Below, piece after piece: positions 16,760-24,288 of a stretch of DNA of 25,963 bases. Under the pieces are notes generated by a model. It saw only the letters and a program-made list of their open reading frames with translations, was not told where the DNA came from and ran no database searches. The stretch lies in assembly GCA_002506905.1 (NCBI GenBank), contig DAYM01000006.1, positions 213,294 through 239,256 on the forward strand, given 5' to 3'. Positions within the stretch are counted from its first letter, which is position 1, and the number at the start of each line of letters is the position of its first letter. This DNA is from Methanomassiliicoccaceae archaeon UBA328. Its GTDB lineage: Archaea > Thermoplasmatota > Thermoplasmata > Methanomassiliicoccales > Methanomethylophilaceae. The translations under genes were made by a program, and so were the position numbers.

Positions 16760-16790
16760 CGTATCGGCTACCGACAATAATTTTGGTAGG

Positions 16791-16803
16791 AAAATTCAAA
16801 AAA
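16791..16803 (-). terminator. Oligo-T terminator after the MFS gene
   Basis: Read leftwards, TTTTTTGAATTTT begins about 18 bases after the MFS stop. Confidence 0.45.
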
Positions 16804-16820
16804 TTAGAAAGGAGGGGAAG

Positions 16821-18059
16821 TCATTCCCCGGTTGCCGTATCTCCCGACGGCTGATCTCCCTTCTCTCTCCTCAGCAAAAGGATAAGGACGAATGAGACGA
16901 CACATGTCGCAGCTGCGATCAGGAAGGACAGGGTGTAATCTCCCGATCCGGAAAGATAGTTGTTCAGGAACGTGAACGTCAGGGACGATCCGCCCAATGC
17001 CAATGAGACTATTCCGTAATTCACACCCATGTTCTGCGTTCCGAAATGGTCCGCCGTGAGGGTGGCATAAACGCCGGAAGCTCCTCCGAAGGCAAGACCG
17101 ATTATAGCTATGCACACAAGGAACAATACGTCCTGCGCGAAGATCGCAACGATTATTCCGACGGCCGTGAGTGCCACGATGAGGAACAAAGCCCTGAGGC
17201 GTCCGGTCTTATCGGACAACCAGGTGATGAGAAGACGTCCCGCGGCACTGCTGGCACCTACGATCATAACTCCGAATGTTGCCATGGCATCGCTGAGTCC
17301 GCGTTCCATTCCGAGAGGCTTCAGCAGAGGGTTCAGGATGAAGAACGCAGGCAGCACGAAGAACAGCGAGAGGAAGATCAGATAGAACGACCTGGTCCTC
17401 AGCATCTCTTTCGCGGTATACTGCTTCTGGGCCTTTGCGACATTGACACGGACCCCGTTCTTCGATACGGTGTAGTCCTCGGGAGGACTCACCAGGAACA
17501 GGGAGCAGACGACACACACGAGAAGGAACAGGATCCCGAATATCTCGAAGGTCATCGGAACTCCGACCTCACCGAGAAGGTATGAACCGACGGGTGCGAA
17601 TATCACGGTCGAGAATCCGAATGCCCCGACCATCATGCCCGTGGCGAATCCGCGTCTGTCGAAGAACCATTTCTGGACATTGGCAACGGTACATGTGTAC
17701 ACAACACCGACACCCAGTCCGCCGATGACCGCATATGTGAGGAACAGCAGGGAAGGACAGCCGGAAGTAACGAAGGCCGTCGCGAATATGCCCAGAGACA
17801 TCATGATGCTTCCGAGGACCGCGGTCTTTCTGGGGCCCTGGGAGATCATTATCTTTCCCCCCAGGATCATACCGACCACGAAAGCCACCATCATGACTGA
17901 AGTAACTAAGGCCGCCGAACCGGAATCCCAGGACAGGTACTCGGACACGGGGCTCTTGAAAACGCTCCACATGTAGATGATACCCGCACACAGCTGGATC
18001 ACCATACCCATCGCAAGAATGACATTCCTGTTCACTTTCCTGTCCTTACTTCCGTACAT
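16821..18059 (-). CDS. OxlT-like major facilitator transporter
   Basis: The 412-residue product has 12 predicted membrane helices and the layout of the oxalate/formate antiporter (OxlT) subfamily of MFS. Helix 1 has QLCAGIIYMWSVFKSPVSEYL. A GGLGVGVVYTCTVANVQKWFFDRRGFATGMMVGAFG segment follows, typical of that subfamily (positions about 115-150). The C-terminal half has LLITWLSDKTGRLRAL. A monocarboxylate or similar anion is the likely cargo, but OxlT-like proteins have diverse substrates. The ATG at 18059 has AGGTG seven bases upstream; a TTG just before it is less likely. Strong palindromes at 18106-18132 suggest repression. Confidence 0.85.
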   Translation of the reverse strand: MYGSKDRKVNRNVILAMGMVIQLCAGIIYMWSVFKSPVSEYLSWDSGSAALVTSVMMVAFVVGMILGGKIMISQGPRKTAVLGSIMMSLGIFATAFVTSGCPSLLFLTYAVIGGLGVGVVYTCTVANVQKWFFDRRGFATGMMVGAFGFSTVIFAPVGSYLLGEVGVPMTFEIFGILFLLVCVVCSLFLVSPPEDYTVSKNGVRVNVAKAQKQYTAKEMLRTRSFYLIFLSLFFVLPAFFILNPLLKPLGMERGLSDAMATFGVMIVGASSAAGRLLITWLSDKTGRLRALFLIVALTAVGIIVAIFAQDVLFLVCIAIIGLAFGGASGVYATLTADHFGTQNMGVNYGIVSLALGGSSLTFTFLNNYLSGSGDYTLSFLIAAATCVVSFVLILLLRREKGDQPSGDTATGE

Positions 18060-18105
18060 CAAAGCACCTTGGGCCCACGATGAATGATTGATATATTAGG
18101 TTTTG

Positions 18106-18132
18106 TACATTAATGTATAATAATATACATTA
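18106..18132. promoter_or_regulatory. Overlapping palindromic operators upstream of the MFS gene
   Basis: Two palindromes share a half-site. TACATTAATGTA (18106-18117) is perfect over 12 bp. TAATGTATA (18111-18119), four bases, then TATACATTA (18124-18132) has perfect 9-bp arms. They lie in the promoter region about 50-75 bases before the ATG. The TAATGTA half-site also appears in the beta-helix gene promoter near 6733-6757. Confidence 0.55.
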
Positions 18133-18404
18133 GAATAATAAACAACAGCGATCCGCAATAAGAAAAACTCAAAAATCAATTGTTGGCCCGGTCCCGAAGT
18201 TGGGGGTCAAAAGACCGAGCCGATTGGAGGATGGCATCGGATAAGTATCCATCCGACATCCCCGGACACCGAACCGGTATGCCGTCCATATCGACATACC
18301 CGATATCCGAAGATCACCGGCAAATCCGAGACCAACATGATACATTACAAGTTACGACACTTCTAACGTACAAAAAAGCGAATCGAGAAGTAGTATATAA
18401 AACC
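18133..18404. other. Non-coding stretch between uspA and the MFS gene
   Basis: No gene is supported here. Short inverted repeats are present: TCGGAT/ATCCGA and GGATGG/CCATCC around 18231-18266. A good plus-strand TATA sequence (TATATAAAA, 18394-18402) lies just before the uspA terminator hairpin. The stretch could hold a small RNA or part of the MFS control region. Confidence 0.35.
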
Positions 18405-18432
18405 GTATGCCGATACCGAAATATCGGCATAC
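18405..18432 (-). terminator. Strong hairpin after uspA
   Basis: GTATGCCGATA and TATCGGCATAC form a perfect 11-bp stem with a 6-base loop, starting 10 bases after the uspA stop. Read leftwards it is followed by GGTTTTATATA. It is best explained as a 3' end signal for uspA. Confidence 0.55.
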
Positions 18433-18441
18433 AGTATGGGT

Positions 18442-18870
18442 TTACTTTGCCTGACGGCAGATGAGGACAGGACAGTAAGACATCCTGGCCACTTTCTCCG
18501 CCACGCTTCCCATGAGTGTACGGGAGATACCCGTACGTCCGAGTGTTCCGCAGACGACAAGATCGAAATTCTTGGACTCCTCGATGATCGCATCGGCAGG
18601 ACGTCCGGTGACGACCTTGCATTCGAGATCGACACCCATCTGCTCGGCCTTGTCAGACACGTATTTCAGGGATTTTTTGGAGGTCTCGAGCATGTACTCC
18701 CTCTCGTCCCCCATTCCGTATCCCTGTGCGACAGCGGCATAGCTTCCTATGTCGAACACGCATATCGCGGTCACCTTTGCTCCGATCTCCTTAGCAATTG
18801 AGAGCGCGTCATCGACTGCGACCTTGTTACTATCGCTGCCGTCGACCGCTACCAAGATATTTTTGTACAT
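18442..18870 (-). CDS. Universal stress protein (UspA family), ATP-binding type
   Basis: The 142-residue product starts MYKNILVAVDGSDSN. It ends with the nucleotide motif G-2x-G-9x-G-S, seen as GTLGRTG...LMGSVAEKV, then CPVLICRQ. This is the ATP-binding subclass of UspA proteins, cytosolic dimers with a regulatory role. An ATG eight codons further upstream (18894) is rejected because the TATA element TTTATAATGG overlaps it. That element is centred 26 bases before the ATG at 18870, which fits a leaderless mRNA. Confidence 0.93.
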   Translation of the reverse strand: MYKNILVAVDGSDSNKVAVDDALSIAKEIGAKVTAICVFDIGSYAAVAQGYGMGDEREYMLETSKKSLKYVSDKAEQMGVDLECKVVTGRPADAIIEESKNFDLVVCGTLGRTGISRTLMGSVAEKVARMSYCPVLICRQAK

Positions 18871-18890
18871 ACGGTAAGGATTGCATTCAG

Positions 18891-18900
18891 CCATTATAAA
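18891..18900 (-). promoter_or_regulatory. TATA element of uspA
   Basis: TTTATAATGG on the minus strand is centred 26 bases before the ATG at 18870. It decides the start, since the upstream in-frame ATG lies inside the TATA element. Confidence 0.6.
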
Positions 18901-19004
18901 TGTAGCTGGGAAGATTTGTCACGTCTAGTCGCGGGTACGCGCATCTTATTAAATAGGGCGGCATATCATGTGACAATAATACTTAGAAATAAGGTGAATC
19001 AAAA

Positions 19005-19496
19005 ATGTTGGTAAACGCAGAACTCTATGTCAAAGACCTGCCCGGCCAGTTGGTAGGCTCCCTCGAGCCCATATCTATGGTCAACGGGAACATCGTGGGA
19101 GTCGTCCACAATCGTGATATCATAGTCAATCAGAGGATCTGCGTCAATGTGACATTCGAGGTCGGCAGCAATGACGACCTGGAAAAGCTGAAGAAGGCCT
19201 GGAAATCCAGGGATATCCTCATAGCATCCATCGGTTCGGTCTACAAGACCTGCACCATGGAATATCTCCTTGTGGGGTCGTTCAGCGCATCATATGTGGA
19301 GAGCCTCATAGACGAAGCGTCCAACGTAGTATCGTTCGAATCTGTGGATGTGAACTATTCAACGGCCAATGCCACCAACACAATGACCGCGATGATCACC
19401 GCAGAGGTCCTCAGCCAGGAAGATCTCGAAAAACTTGACAAATTCCTCGTATCCGCCTGCAGGGAAGGCGGTATCGTCTACATCAGGGGGCTCTGA
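19005..19496 (+). CDS. ACT-domain protein, probable regulator of amino-acid synthesis
   Basis: The 163-residue product opens with LVNAELYVKDLPGQLVGSLEPISMVNGNIVGVVHNRD, an ACT-domain pattern with the conserved DLPGQL turn. ACT domains bind amino acids. The gene ends two bases before hom, and such proteins are often paired with homoserine dehydrogenase in archaea. It may supply the feedback domain that this short Hom lacks; that is inference. A strong Shine-Dalgarno (AAGGTGA) precedes the ATG, so this is a leadered first gene of the operon. Confidence 0.8.
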   Translation: MLVNAELYVKDLPGQLVGSLEPISMVNGNIVGVVHNRDIIVNQRICVNVTFEVGSNDDLEKLKKAWKSRDILIASIGSVYKTCTMEYLLVGSFSASYVESLIDEASNVVSFESVDVNYSTANATNTMTAMITAEVLSQEDLEKLDKFLVSACREGGIVYIRGL

Positions 19497-19497
19497 G

Positions 19498-20493
19498 ATG
19501 AGAATACTCATAGCCGGTTTCGGAACCGTCGGACAGGGATTCGCGGAAGTACTGGCCGCCAGGAAGGAATTCCTGAGGAACAGGTACGGAAAGGATGTGC
19601 GCATAGTCTGCGCCATGGATTCCAAGACCTTCGCGGCGGACCCGAAAGGACTGGAACCCCTCGAACTCGTCGCTACCAAAAAAGCTACCGGAAAGGTCGG
19701 AAAAGAGACCTACACCGATTCGGTGAAGGTCATGGATTCGGTGGAATACGATCTCCTGGTGGAGGTCAGCCCCACAGACATCAAGACCGGCGGTGTCGGT
19801 CTCAAGAACATAAGGAATGCCCTCGAACACGGAAAAGATGTCATCACGGTCAACAAAGGCCCTCTGGCGCTGAACTTCTCCGAACTCATCGGACTTGCGA
19901 AGAAGAACAAATGCAAGTTCCGCTTCGAAGGCTCCGTGGGCGGCGCAATGCCCATAATCAACCTCTGCAGGGAGAACCTTGTGGGAGAGAACATCAAATC
20001 GATACGCGGTATCCTCAATGGTACCTGCAACTACATCCTCAGCAAAATGGACAACGGACAGCCTTTCGAGCAGGCGCTCAAAGAGGCACAGCAGATGGGA
20101 TATGCGGAAACGGATCCCACCAACGATGTCGAAGGATACGACGCCGCCTGCAAAGTGGTCATCCTGGCCAACTCGATATTCGGCAGGAATGTCACGTTCT
20201 CGGACGTCAACATCACCGGCATCAGGTCCATCACCGCAGAGGCGGTAGCACTGGCCTCGTCGCACAACATGGTGATAAGGCTCATAGGAGAGGTCTCGGA
20301 CACCAAGCTCGAGGTCTCGCCCCGTCTGATACCCAAGGGACATCCCCTCGGATTGTCGGGAACACTCAACGCAGCACAGATCACGACCGATCTGGCAGGA
20401 CCGGTAACGGTCACCGGACACGGTGCGGGACGCATAGAGACAGCATCCGCCATACTCAGCGATTTCATATCGATAATGGACGACAGGGACTGA
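19498..20493 (+). CDS. hom: Homoserine dehydrogenase
   Basis: Hom reduces aspartate semialdehyde to homoserine, the branch point to threonine, methionine and isoleucine. The 331-residue product starts with the NAD(P) loop IAGFGTVGQGFAEVL. It has VNKGPLALNFSEL, FEGSVGGAMPIINL, GILNGTCNYILSKM and GYAETDPTNDVEGYDAACK, all hallmarks of Hom. There is no C-terminal ACT domain, which fits the separate ACT gene just before it. The start follows the ACT stop by one base with a G-rich Shine-Dalgarno, and cimA starts one base after its stop. Confidence 0.96.
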   Translation: MRILIAGFGTVGQGFAEVLAARKEFLRNRYGKDVRIVCAMDSKTFAADPKGLEPLELVATKKATGKVGKETYTDSVKVMDSVEYDLLVEVSPTDIKTGGVGLKNIRNALEHGKDVITVNKGPLALNFSELIGLAKKNKCKFRFEGSVGGAMPIINLCRENLVGENIKSIRGILNGTCNYILSKMDNGQPFEQALKEAQQMGYAETDPTNDVEGYDAACKVVILANSIFGRNVTFSDVNITGIRSITAEAVALASSHNMVIRLIGEVSDTKLEVSPRLIPKGHPLGLSGTLNAAQITTDLAGPVTVTGHGAGRIETASAILSDFISIMDDRD

Positions 20494-20494
20494 A

Positions 20495-22081
20495 ATGCCT
20501 GAAGAACAGATAATCATTTACGATACCACCCTCCGCGACGGGGCACAGAGCGAAGGGATCTCCTATTCGGCGCAGGACAAGATCGACATACTGAAAGAAC
20601 TCGATATGTTCGGGATCGGATTCGTAGAAGGCGGATGGCCGGGATCCAATCCGAGGGACGACGAGTTCTTTGCGATGGCCGAGGACCTGAAGCTCAAGAA
20701 CTCGGTGCTGACCGCTTTCGGAAGCACCTGCAGACACTACATCGAGGCGAAGGATGATAAAAATCTCCAGAACCTTGCCGCATGCCCCGCGGAATGGTGC
20801 TGCATATTCGGCAAGAACTGGGATTTCCAAGTCACCGATGCGCTCTGCATCCCCCTGGAAGAGAATCTCAGGATGATCGAGGAGAGCGTCAAATTCCTGA
20901 AGGTTTCGGGAAAACACGTGATGTACGATGCCGAGCACTTCTTCGACGGATACTATGCCAACCGCAATTATGCGATGAAATGCCTCGAGGCCGCCGTGAA
21001 AGGCGGTGCCGAATGGCTGGTCCTATGCGACACCAACGGAGGTTCCATGCCCGATGAGATCTCCTCTGCCGTAGAGGATACCGTACTCTCGTTCAGTGTC
21101 CCCGTCGGGATCCACTGCCACAACGACACGGAACTGGCCGTCGCCAATTCGATGGCCGCCGTAGACAGCGGTGCGACCATGGTGCAGGGAACCATCAACG
21201 GTATCGGCGAGAGATGCGGAAATGCGAACCTGTGTTCAGTGATCGCGAACCTGAAACTCAAGATGGACTGCGACGTCCAGATAGCCGACATATCCAAACT
21301 CACGGAAGTTTCGAAGTACGTCAGCGAGATATCGAACACCGTTCCGTCGCCCGGCCTTCCGTATGTGGGAGAGAAGGCGTTCGCGCACAAAGGCGGTATG
21401 CACGTCTCCGCCCTGATGAAGGACCCGCGCACTTACGAACACATCCCTCCGGAGACCGTGGGGAACAAACGCAAAGTTCTGATCTCGGACATGGCCGGAA
21501 GGGCCAGCATCAACGCGAAGCTCAAGGAGTTCGGAATGACCATCTCCCTGGACGAGAGCAAGGAGATCGTGGACAGGATCAAGAAACTGGAATCCAAAGG
21601 ATACGAGTTCGAAGGGGCCGACGCAAGCTTCGAACTCATGGTCAGAAGGCTGAGAGGAGAGATCGAACCTCCGTTCAGCGTCATCGGATTCAGATTATTC
21701 ATAGACGATGTGGGGGACAACAAGCTCACATCGGAAGCAAGTATCAAGGTGGAGGACAAGGAAGGCCATGTCGAGCACACGGCGTCCGACGGGGACGGTC
21801 CGGTCAACGCTCTGGACAATGCGCTCAGAAAGGCGCTGTCCAAGTTCTTCCCGATACTGAACGACATCAGACTCACAGATTACAAGGTACGCGTGCTGGA
21901 CGAGGGATCGGCCACCGCGGCCAGCGTCAGGGTATTGATCAGATCCTCCGACGGAAGGTCCAGCTGGACCACTGTCGGCGTATCTCAGAACGTCATAGAG
22001 GCGTCCCTGAACGCATTGGTGGATTCGATAGAATACGCCATTCTCAAAGATCGCGAAAACAACAAGAAGGGATCGGAATGA
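20495..22081 (+). CDS. cimA: (R)-citramalate synthase CimA
   Basis: CimA condenses pyruvate and acetyl-CoA to citramalate, the threonine-independent entry to isoleucine. The 528-residue product has YDTTLRDGAQSEGISYSAQDKIDIL, then EGGWPGSNPRDDEF. This marks the long citramalate synthase type rather than isopropylmalate or homocitrate synthase. GIHCHNDTELAVANS and GIGERCGNANL carry the metal and catalytic residues. The C-terminal regulatory domain is present. Substrate preference (leucine versus isoleucine branch) cannot be proved from sequence. The stop overlaps the next gene (ATGA). Confidence 0.9.
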   Translation: MPEEQIIIYDTTLRDGAQSEGISYSAQDKIDILKELDMFGIGFVEGGWPGSNPRDDEFFAMAEDLKLKNSVLTAFGSTCRHYIEAKDDKNLQNLAACPAEWCCIFGKNWDFQVTDALCIPLEENLRMIEESVKFLKVSGKHVMYDAEHFFDGYYANRNYAMKCLEAAVKGGAEWLVLCDTNGGSMPDEISSAVEDTVLSFSVPVGIHCHNDTELAVANSMAAVDSGATMVQGTINGIGERCGNANLCSVIANLKLKMDCDVQIADISKLTEVSKYVSEISNTVPSPGLPYVGEKAFAHKGGMHVSALMKDPRTYEHIPPETVGNKRKVLISDMAGRASINAKLKEFGMTISLDESKEIVDRIKKLESKGYEFEGADASFELMVRRLRGEIEPPFSVIGFRLFIDDVGDNKLTSEASIKVEDKEGHVEHTASDGDGPVNALDNALRKALSKFFPILNDIRLTDYKVRVLDEGSATAASVRVLIRSSDGRSSWTTVGVSQNVIEASLNALVDSIEYAILKDRENNKKGSE

Positions 22082-22350
22082 ACAGAACCGTCATCACATT
22101 GGTCGGAAAGGACCACACAGGGATCATTGCGGCAGTTTGCAACTACTTCGCAGAGAACGATATCAACATCCTGGACATCAGCCAGACGACCGTCCAGGAA
22201 TTCATCAACATGATGATGATCGTCGACCTGAGCAAGTACAGGAAGAGCTTCAAAGAGCTCAGCGAAGACCTCGATAAGGTCGGAGAAAAGGTCGGAGTAT
22301 CGATCAAGGCCCAGCACGAGGACATCTTCGATATGATGCACAGGATCTGA
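22078..22350 (+). CDS. UPF0237 ACT-domain protein
   Basis: The 90-residue product is a single ACT domain: RTVITLVGKDHTGIIAAVCNYFAENDINILDISQTTVQ, then FINMMMIVDLS. This is the UPF0237 family, related to the GcvR-type ACT proteins. It is nearly always followed by UPF0210, as here after five bases. The start overlaps the cimA stop by four bases, tying the pair to the amino-acid operon. An amino acid or similar ligand is likely; function is not established. Confidence 0.92.
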   Translation: MNRTVITLVGKDHTGIIAAVCNYFAENDINILDISQTTVQEFINMMMIVDLSKYRKSFKELSEDLDKVGEKVGVSIKAQHEDIFDMMHRI

Positions 22351-22355
22351 GAGAG

Positions 22356-23720
22356 ATGTTGGAGATCAACGAGGTCTTCGAGACCAACGCCATGATCGCA
22401 AGCGAGAACCTGGATGTCAGGACCATTACCATGGGTATCAATCTTCTCGACTGCATCGACTCCGATCTCGACAAATTATGCGAGAACATATACAACAAGA
22501 TCACCACACGTGCAAAGGACCTTGTAAGGACCGGCGACGAGATCGGTCTTGAGTTCGGCATCCCCGTGATCAACAAAAGGGTGTCCGTCACCCCCATAGC
22601 ACTCATCGGTGCGGCAGCATGCAGAACGGAAGATGATTTCGTCAGGATCGCTGAGACCCTCGAAAAGGCCGCATGCAAGATCGGCGTCAATTTCATCGGA
22701 GGGTACTCCGCACTCGTCCAGAAAGGAATGAGCTCGGCGGACAGACTCCTCATCAACTCGATACCGAAGGCACTGAAGGCCACTGACCACATATGCAGTT
22801 CCGTCAGTCTCGGTTCCACAAAGACCGGTATCGACATGGATGCCGTCAGGCTCATGGGCACCATCGTCAAGAAGACGGCGATGGAGACCAAGGACCAGGA
22901 TTCGCTCGGCTGCGCAAAACTCGTCGTTTTCTGCAACCCGACGGATGACAACCCGTTCATGGCCGGAGCCTTCCACGGTGTCACCGAAGGGGATGCGGTC
23001 ATCAACGTCGGTGTCAGCGGACCCGGTGTAGTGAAGACCGCGATCTCAAAGGTCAAAGGAGAGAACTTCGAGGTCCTCTGCGAGACCATCAAGAAAACGG
23101 CATTCAAGGTCACCAGAGTGGGACAGCTTGTGGCCAAGGAGGCCTCAAAGAGGCTTGACGTACCATTCGGCATCATAGACCTCTCGCTCGCCCCTACGCC
23201 CGCCGTAGGCGACAGTATCGCCGAGATCATCCAGGCCATGGGAATGGAACGTGTGGGAGCACCCGGAACGACGGCCGCGCTCGCCATCCTCAACGACCAG
23301 GTCAAGAAAGGCGGCATCATGGCATCCTCCTATGTCGGAGGACTCAGCGGCGCATTCATACCCGTATCGGAGGACAGCGCAATGGCGGAAGCGGCAGAGA
23401 TGGGCGCACTGACATTGGAGAAACTGGAGGCCATGACCTGCGTATGCTCTGTAGGTCTCGACATGATCGCCATACCCGGAGACACTCCGGACACAACGAT
23501 ATCCGGAATCATCGCAGATGAGATGGCCATCGGAATGATCAATCAGAAAACAACGGCTGTAAGGGTCATACCGGTCATCGGAAAGAAAGCGGGAGAGCAC
23601 GCAGAGTTCGGCGGACTTCTCGGAAGCGCACCGATCATGCCTGTCAACACCTTCGGATGCGCAGACTTCGTCGACCGCGGCGGAAGGATACCGGCTCCGA
23701 TCCACAGTTTCAAGAACTGA
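22356..23720 (+). CDS. UPF0210 (DUF711) family protein
   Basis: The 454-residue product matches the UPF0210/DUF711 family, whose fold resembles pyruvate formate-lyase but which lacks a glycyl-radical function. Recognisable stretches are NLDVRTITMGINLLDC, NFIGGYSALVQKGMS, GVTEGDAVINVGVSGPGVV and PVIGKKAGEHAEFGGLLG. It is full length. The biochemical role is unknown. The conserved pairing with the UPF0237 ACT protein suggests an amino-acid-sensing or metabolic partner. GAGAG precedes the ATG. Confidence 0.92.
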   Translation: MLEINEVFETNAMIASENLDVRTITMGINLLDCIDSDLDKLCENIYNKITTRAKDLVRTGDEIGLEFGIPVINKRVSVTPIALIGAAACRTEDDFVRIAETLEKAACKIGVNFIGGYSALVQKGMSSADRLLINSIPKALKATDHICSSVSLGSTKTGIDMDAVRLMGTIVKKTAMETKDQDSLGCAKLVVFCNPTDDNPFMAGAFHGVTEGDAVINVGVSGPGVVKTAISKVKGENFEVLCETIKKTAFKVTRVGQLVAKEASKRLDVPFGIIDLSLAPTPAVGDSIAEIIQAMGMERVGAPGTTAALAILNDQVKKGGIMASSYVGGLSGAFIPVSEDSAMAEAAEMGALTLEKLEAMTCVCSVGLDMIAIPGDTPDTTISGIIADEMAIGMINQKTTAVRVIPVIGKKAGEHAEFGGLLGSAPIMPVNTFGCADFVDRGGRIPAPIHSFKN

Positions 23721-23888
23721 TCGGAAGAACTGTCTTTCAAAAACCATTTTCAATCCTTTTCAATTTCTACGATCTGAATCAGATTATTTTCAGAGATTGT
23801 TTCGATGACCCTGTCGGAAAATGACCTCAGGGATCCGAAGAACGATATCAAAAATGCAAACAATGCAAAGAACAAAGAAAAGGAGTGA

Positions 23889-23917
23889 GAAAAAAGTTAA
23901 TCCCCCTTTAGAGGGGC
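23889..23917 (-). terminator. Terminator of the tRNA-Arg / eL41 / tRNA-Trp unit
   Basis: CCCCT and AGGGG form a 5-bp stem with a 4-base loop. Read leftwards they are followed by ATTAAC and six T. The element lies about 28 bases beyond the tRNA-Trp 3' end. Confidence 0.5.
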
Positions 23918-23979
23918 AAGATCACAACTAGGATATGCAAGAGGTGGGAGCAGAGGGATTTGAACCCCCGTCAGCGGGT

Positions 23980-24076
23980 TTCCACCACGGGGGGAGCTAC
24001 CACCCGCGAAATTAATGAGTCATCGCTCCAGTTAATCATCAACTGTCAGCAAACTCATTCTAATCACGCTCAATAA
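23980..24076 (-). other. Intron of tRNA-Trp
   Basis: The 97-nt intron interrupts the anticodon loop after G37. It contains a C/D-type guide RNA. In its 3' part GCGGGT and CCCCCGT are complementary to ACCCGC and ACGGGGG of exon 2, so a competing fold is possible before splicing. Confidence 0.8.
24020..24067 (-). ncRNA. Intron-encoded box C/D guide RNA for C34 of tRNA-Trp
   Basis: In intron order there is box C-like GTGATTA, 11 bases, box D' CTGA, four bases, box C' TGATGA, 12 bases, and D-like ATGA. The 12-base guide contains AACTGGAGC, complementary to GCTCCAGTT across the anticodon and 5' splice site. The fifth base before ATGA pairs with C34, the N+5 rule for 2'-O-methylation. The terminal boxes deviate from RUGAUGA and CUGA. 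In Haloferax volcanii the tRNA-Trp intron is known to guide methylation at C34 and U39; here position 39 is C and no second target is evident. Confidence 0.75.
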
Positions 24077-24136
24077 CTGGAGCCCGCCAGTCTGCCAGGT
24101 TAGCCTATACTCCCTTGGTAGACCGTTAGATCACGG

Positions 24137-24244
24137 TCACTTCTTGCGCATCTTTGCTGCTCTCTTTCTTCTTCTCATTTTCTTCTTGCGCCATTTCCAA
24201 CGCTGGTTACCGCGTTTCTTCCAGGCGCGTGAGCTTCTCTTCAT
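24137..24244 (-). CDS. rpl41e: Large ribosomal subunit protein eL41
   Basis: The 35-residue, strongly basic peptide contains WKWRKKKMRRRKRAAKMRKK, the eL41 pattern of a single arginine/lysine-rich helix with a conserved tryptophan, plus a short N-terminal extension. eL41 lies at the bridge between the ribosomal subunits. The ATG is preceded by GAGG. There is no TATA element in the 44 bases between tRNA-Arg and this gene, so it is probably read from the tRNA-Arg promoter. It is easily missed because of its size. Confidence 0.9.
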   Translation of the reverse strand: MKRSSRAWKKRGNQRWKWRKKKMRRRKRAAKMRKK

Positions 24245-24288
24245 GATAGTTCCTCTTGATGGCCGGCATCACGCTGGTACCGGTCCTC

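Larger units (their letters stand above)
23945..24114 (-). tRNA. tRNA-Trp (anticodon CCA) with a 97-nt intron
   Basis: Exon 1 is 24077-24114 and exon 2 is 23945-23979, giving a 73-base tRNA including discriminator A. The acceptor is GGGAGTA/TGCTCCC. The anticodon arm is GCGGG-CTCCAG|A-CCCGC with the intron at the canonical 37/38 site, and the T-arm is GGGGG-TTCAAAT-CCCTC. The D-stem is weak: G10-T25, G11-C24, a C12/A23 mismatch and T13-G22. CCA is not encoded. The exact intron ends rest on restoring the anticodon loop; the bulge-helix-bulge is relaxed here. Confidence 0.88.
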
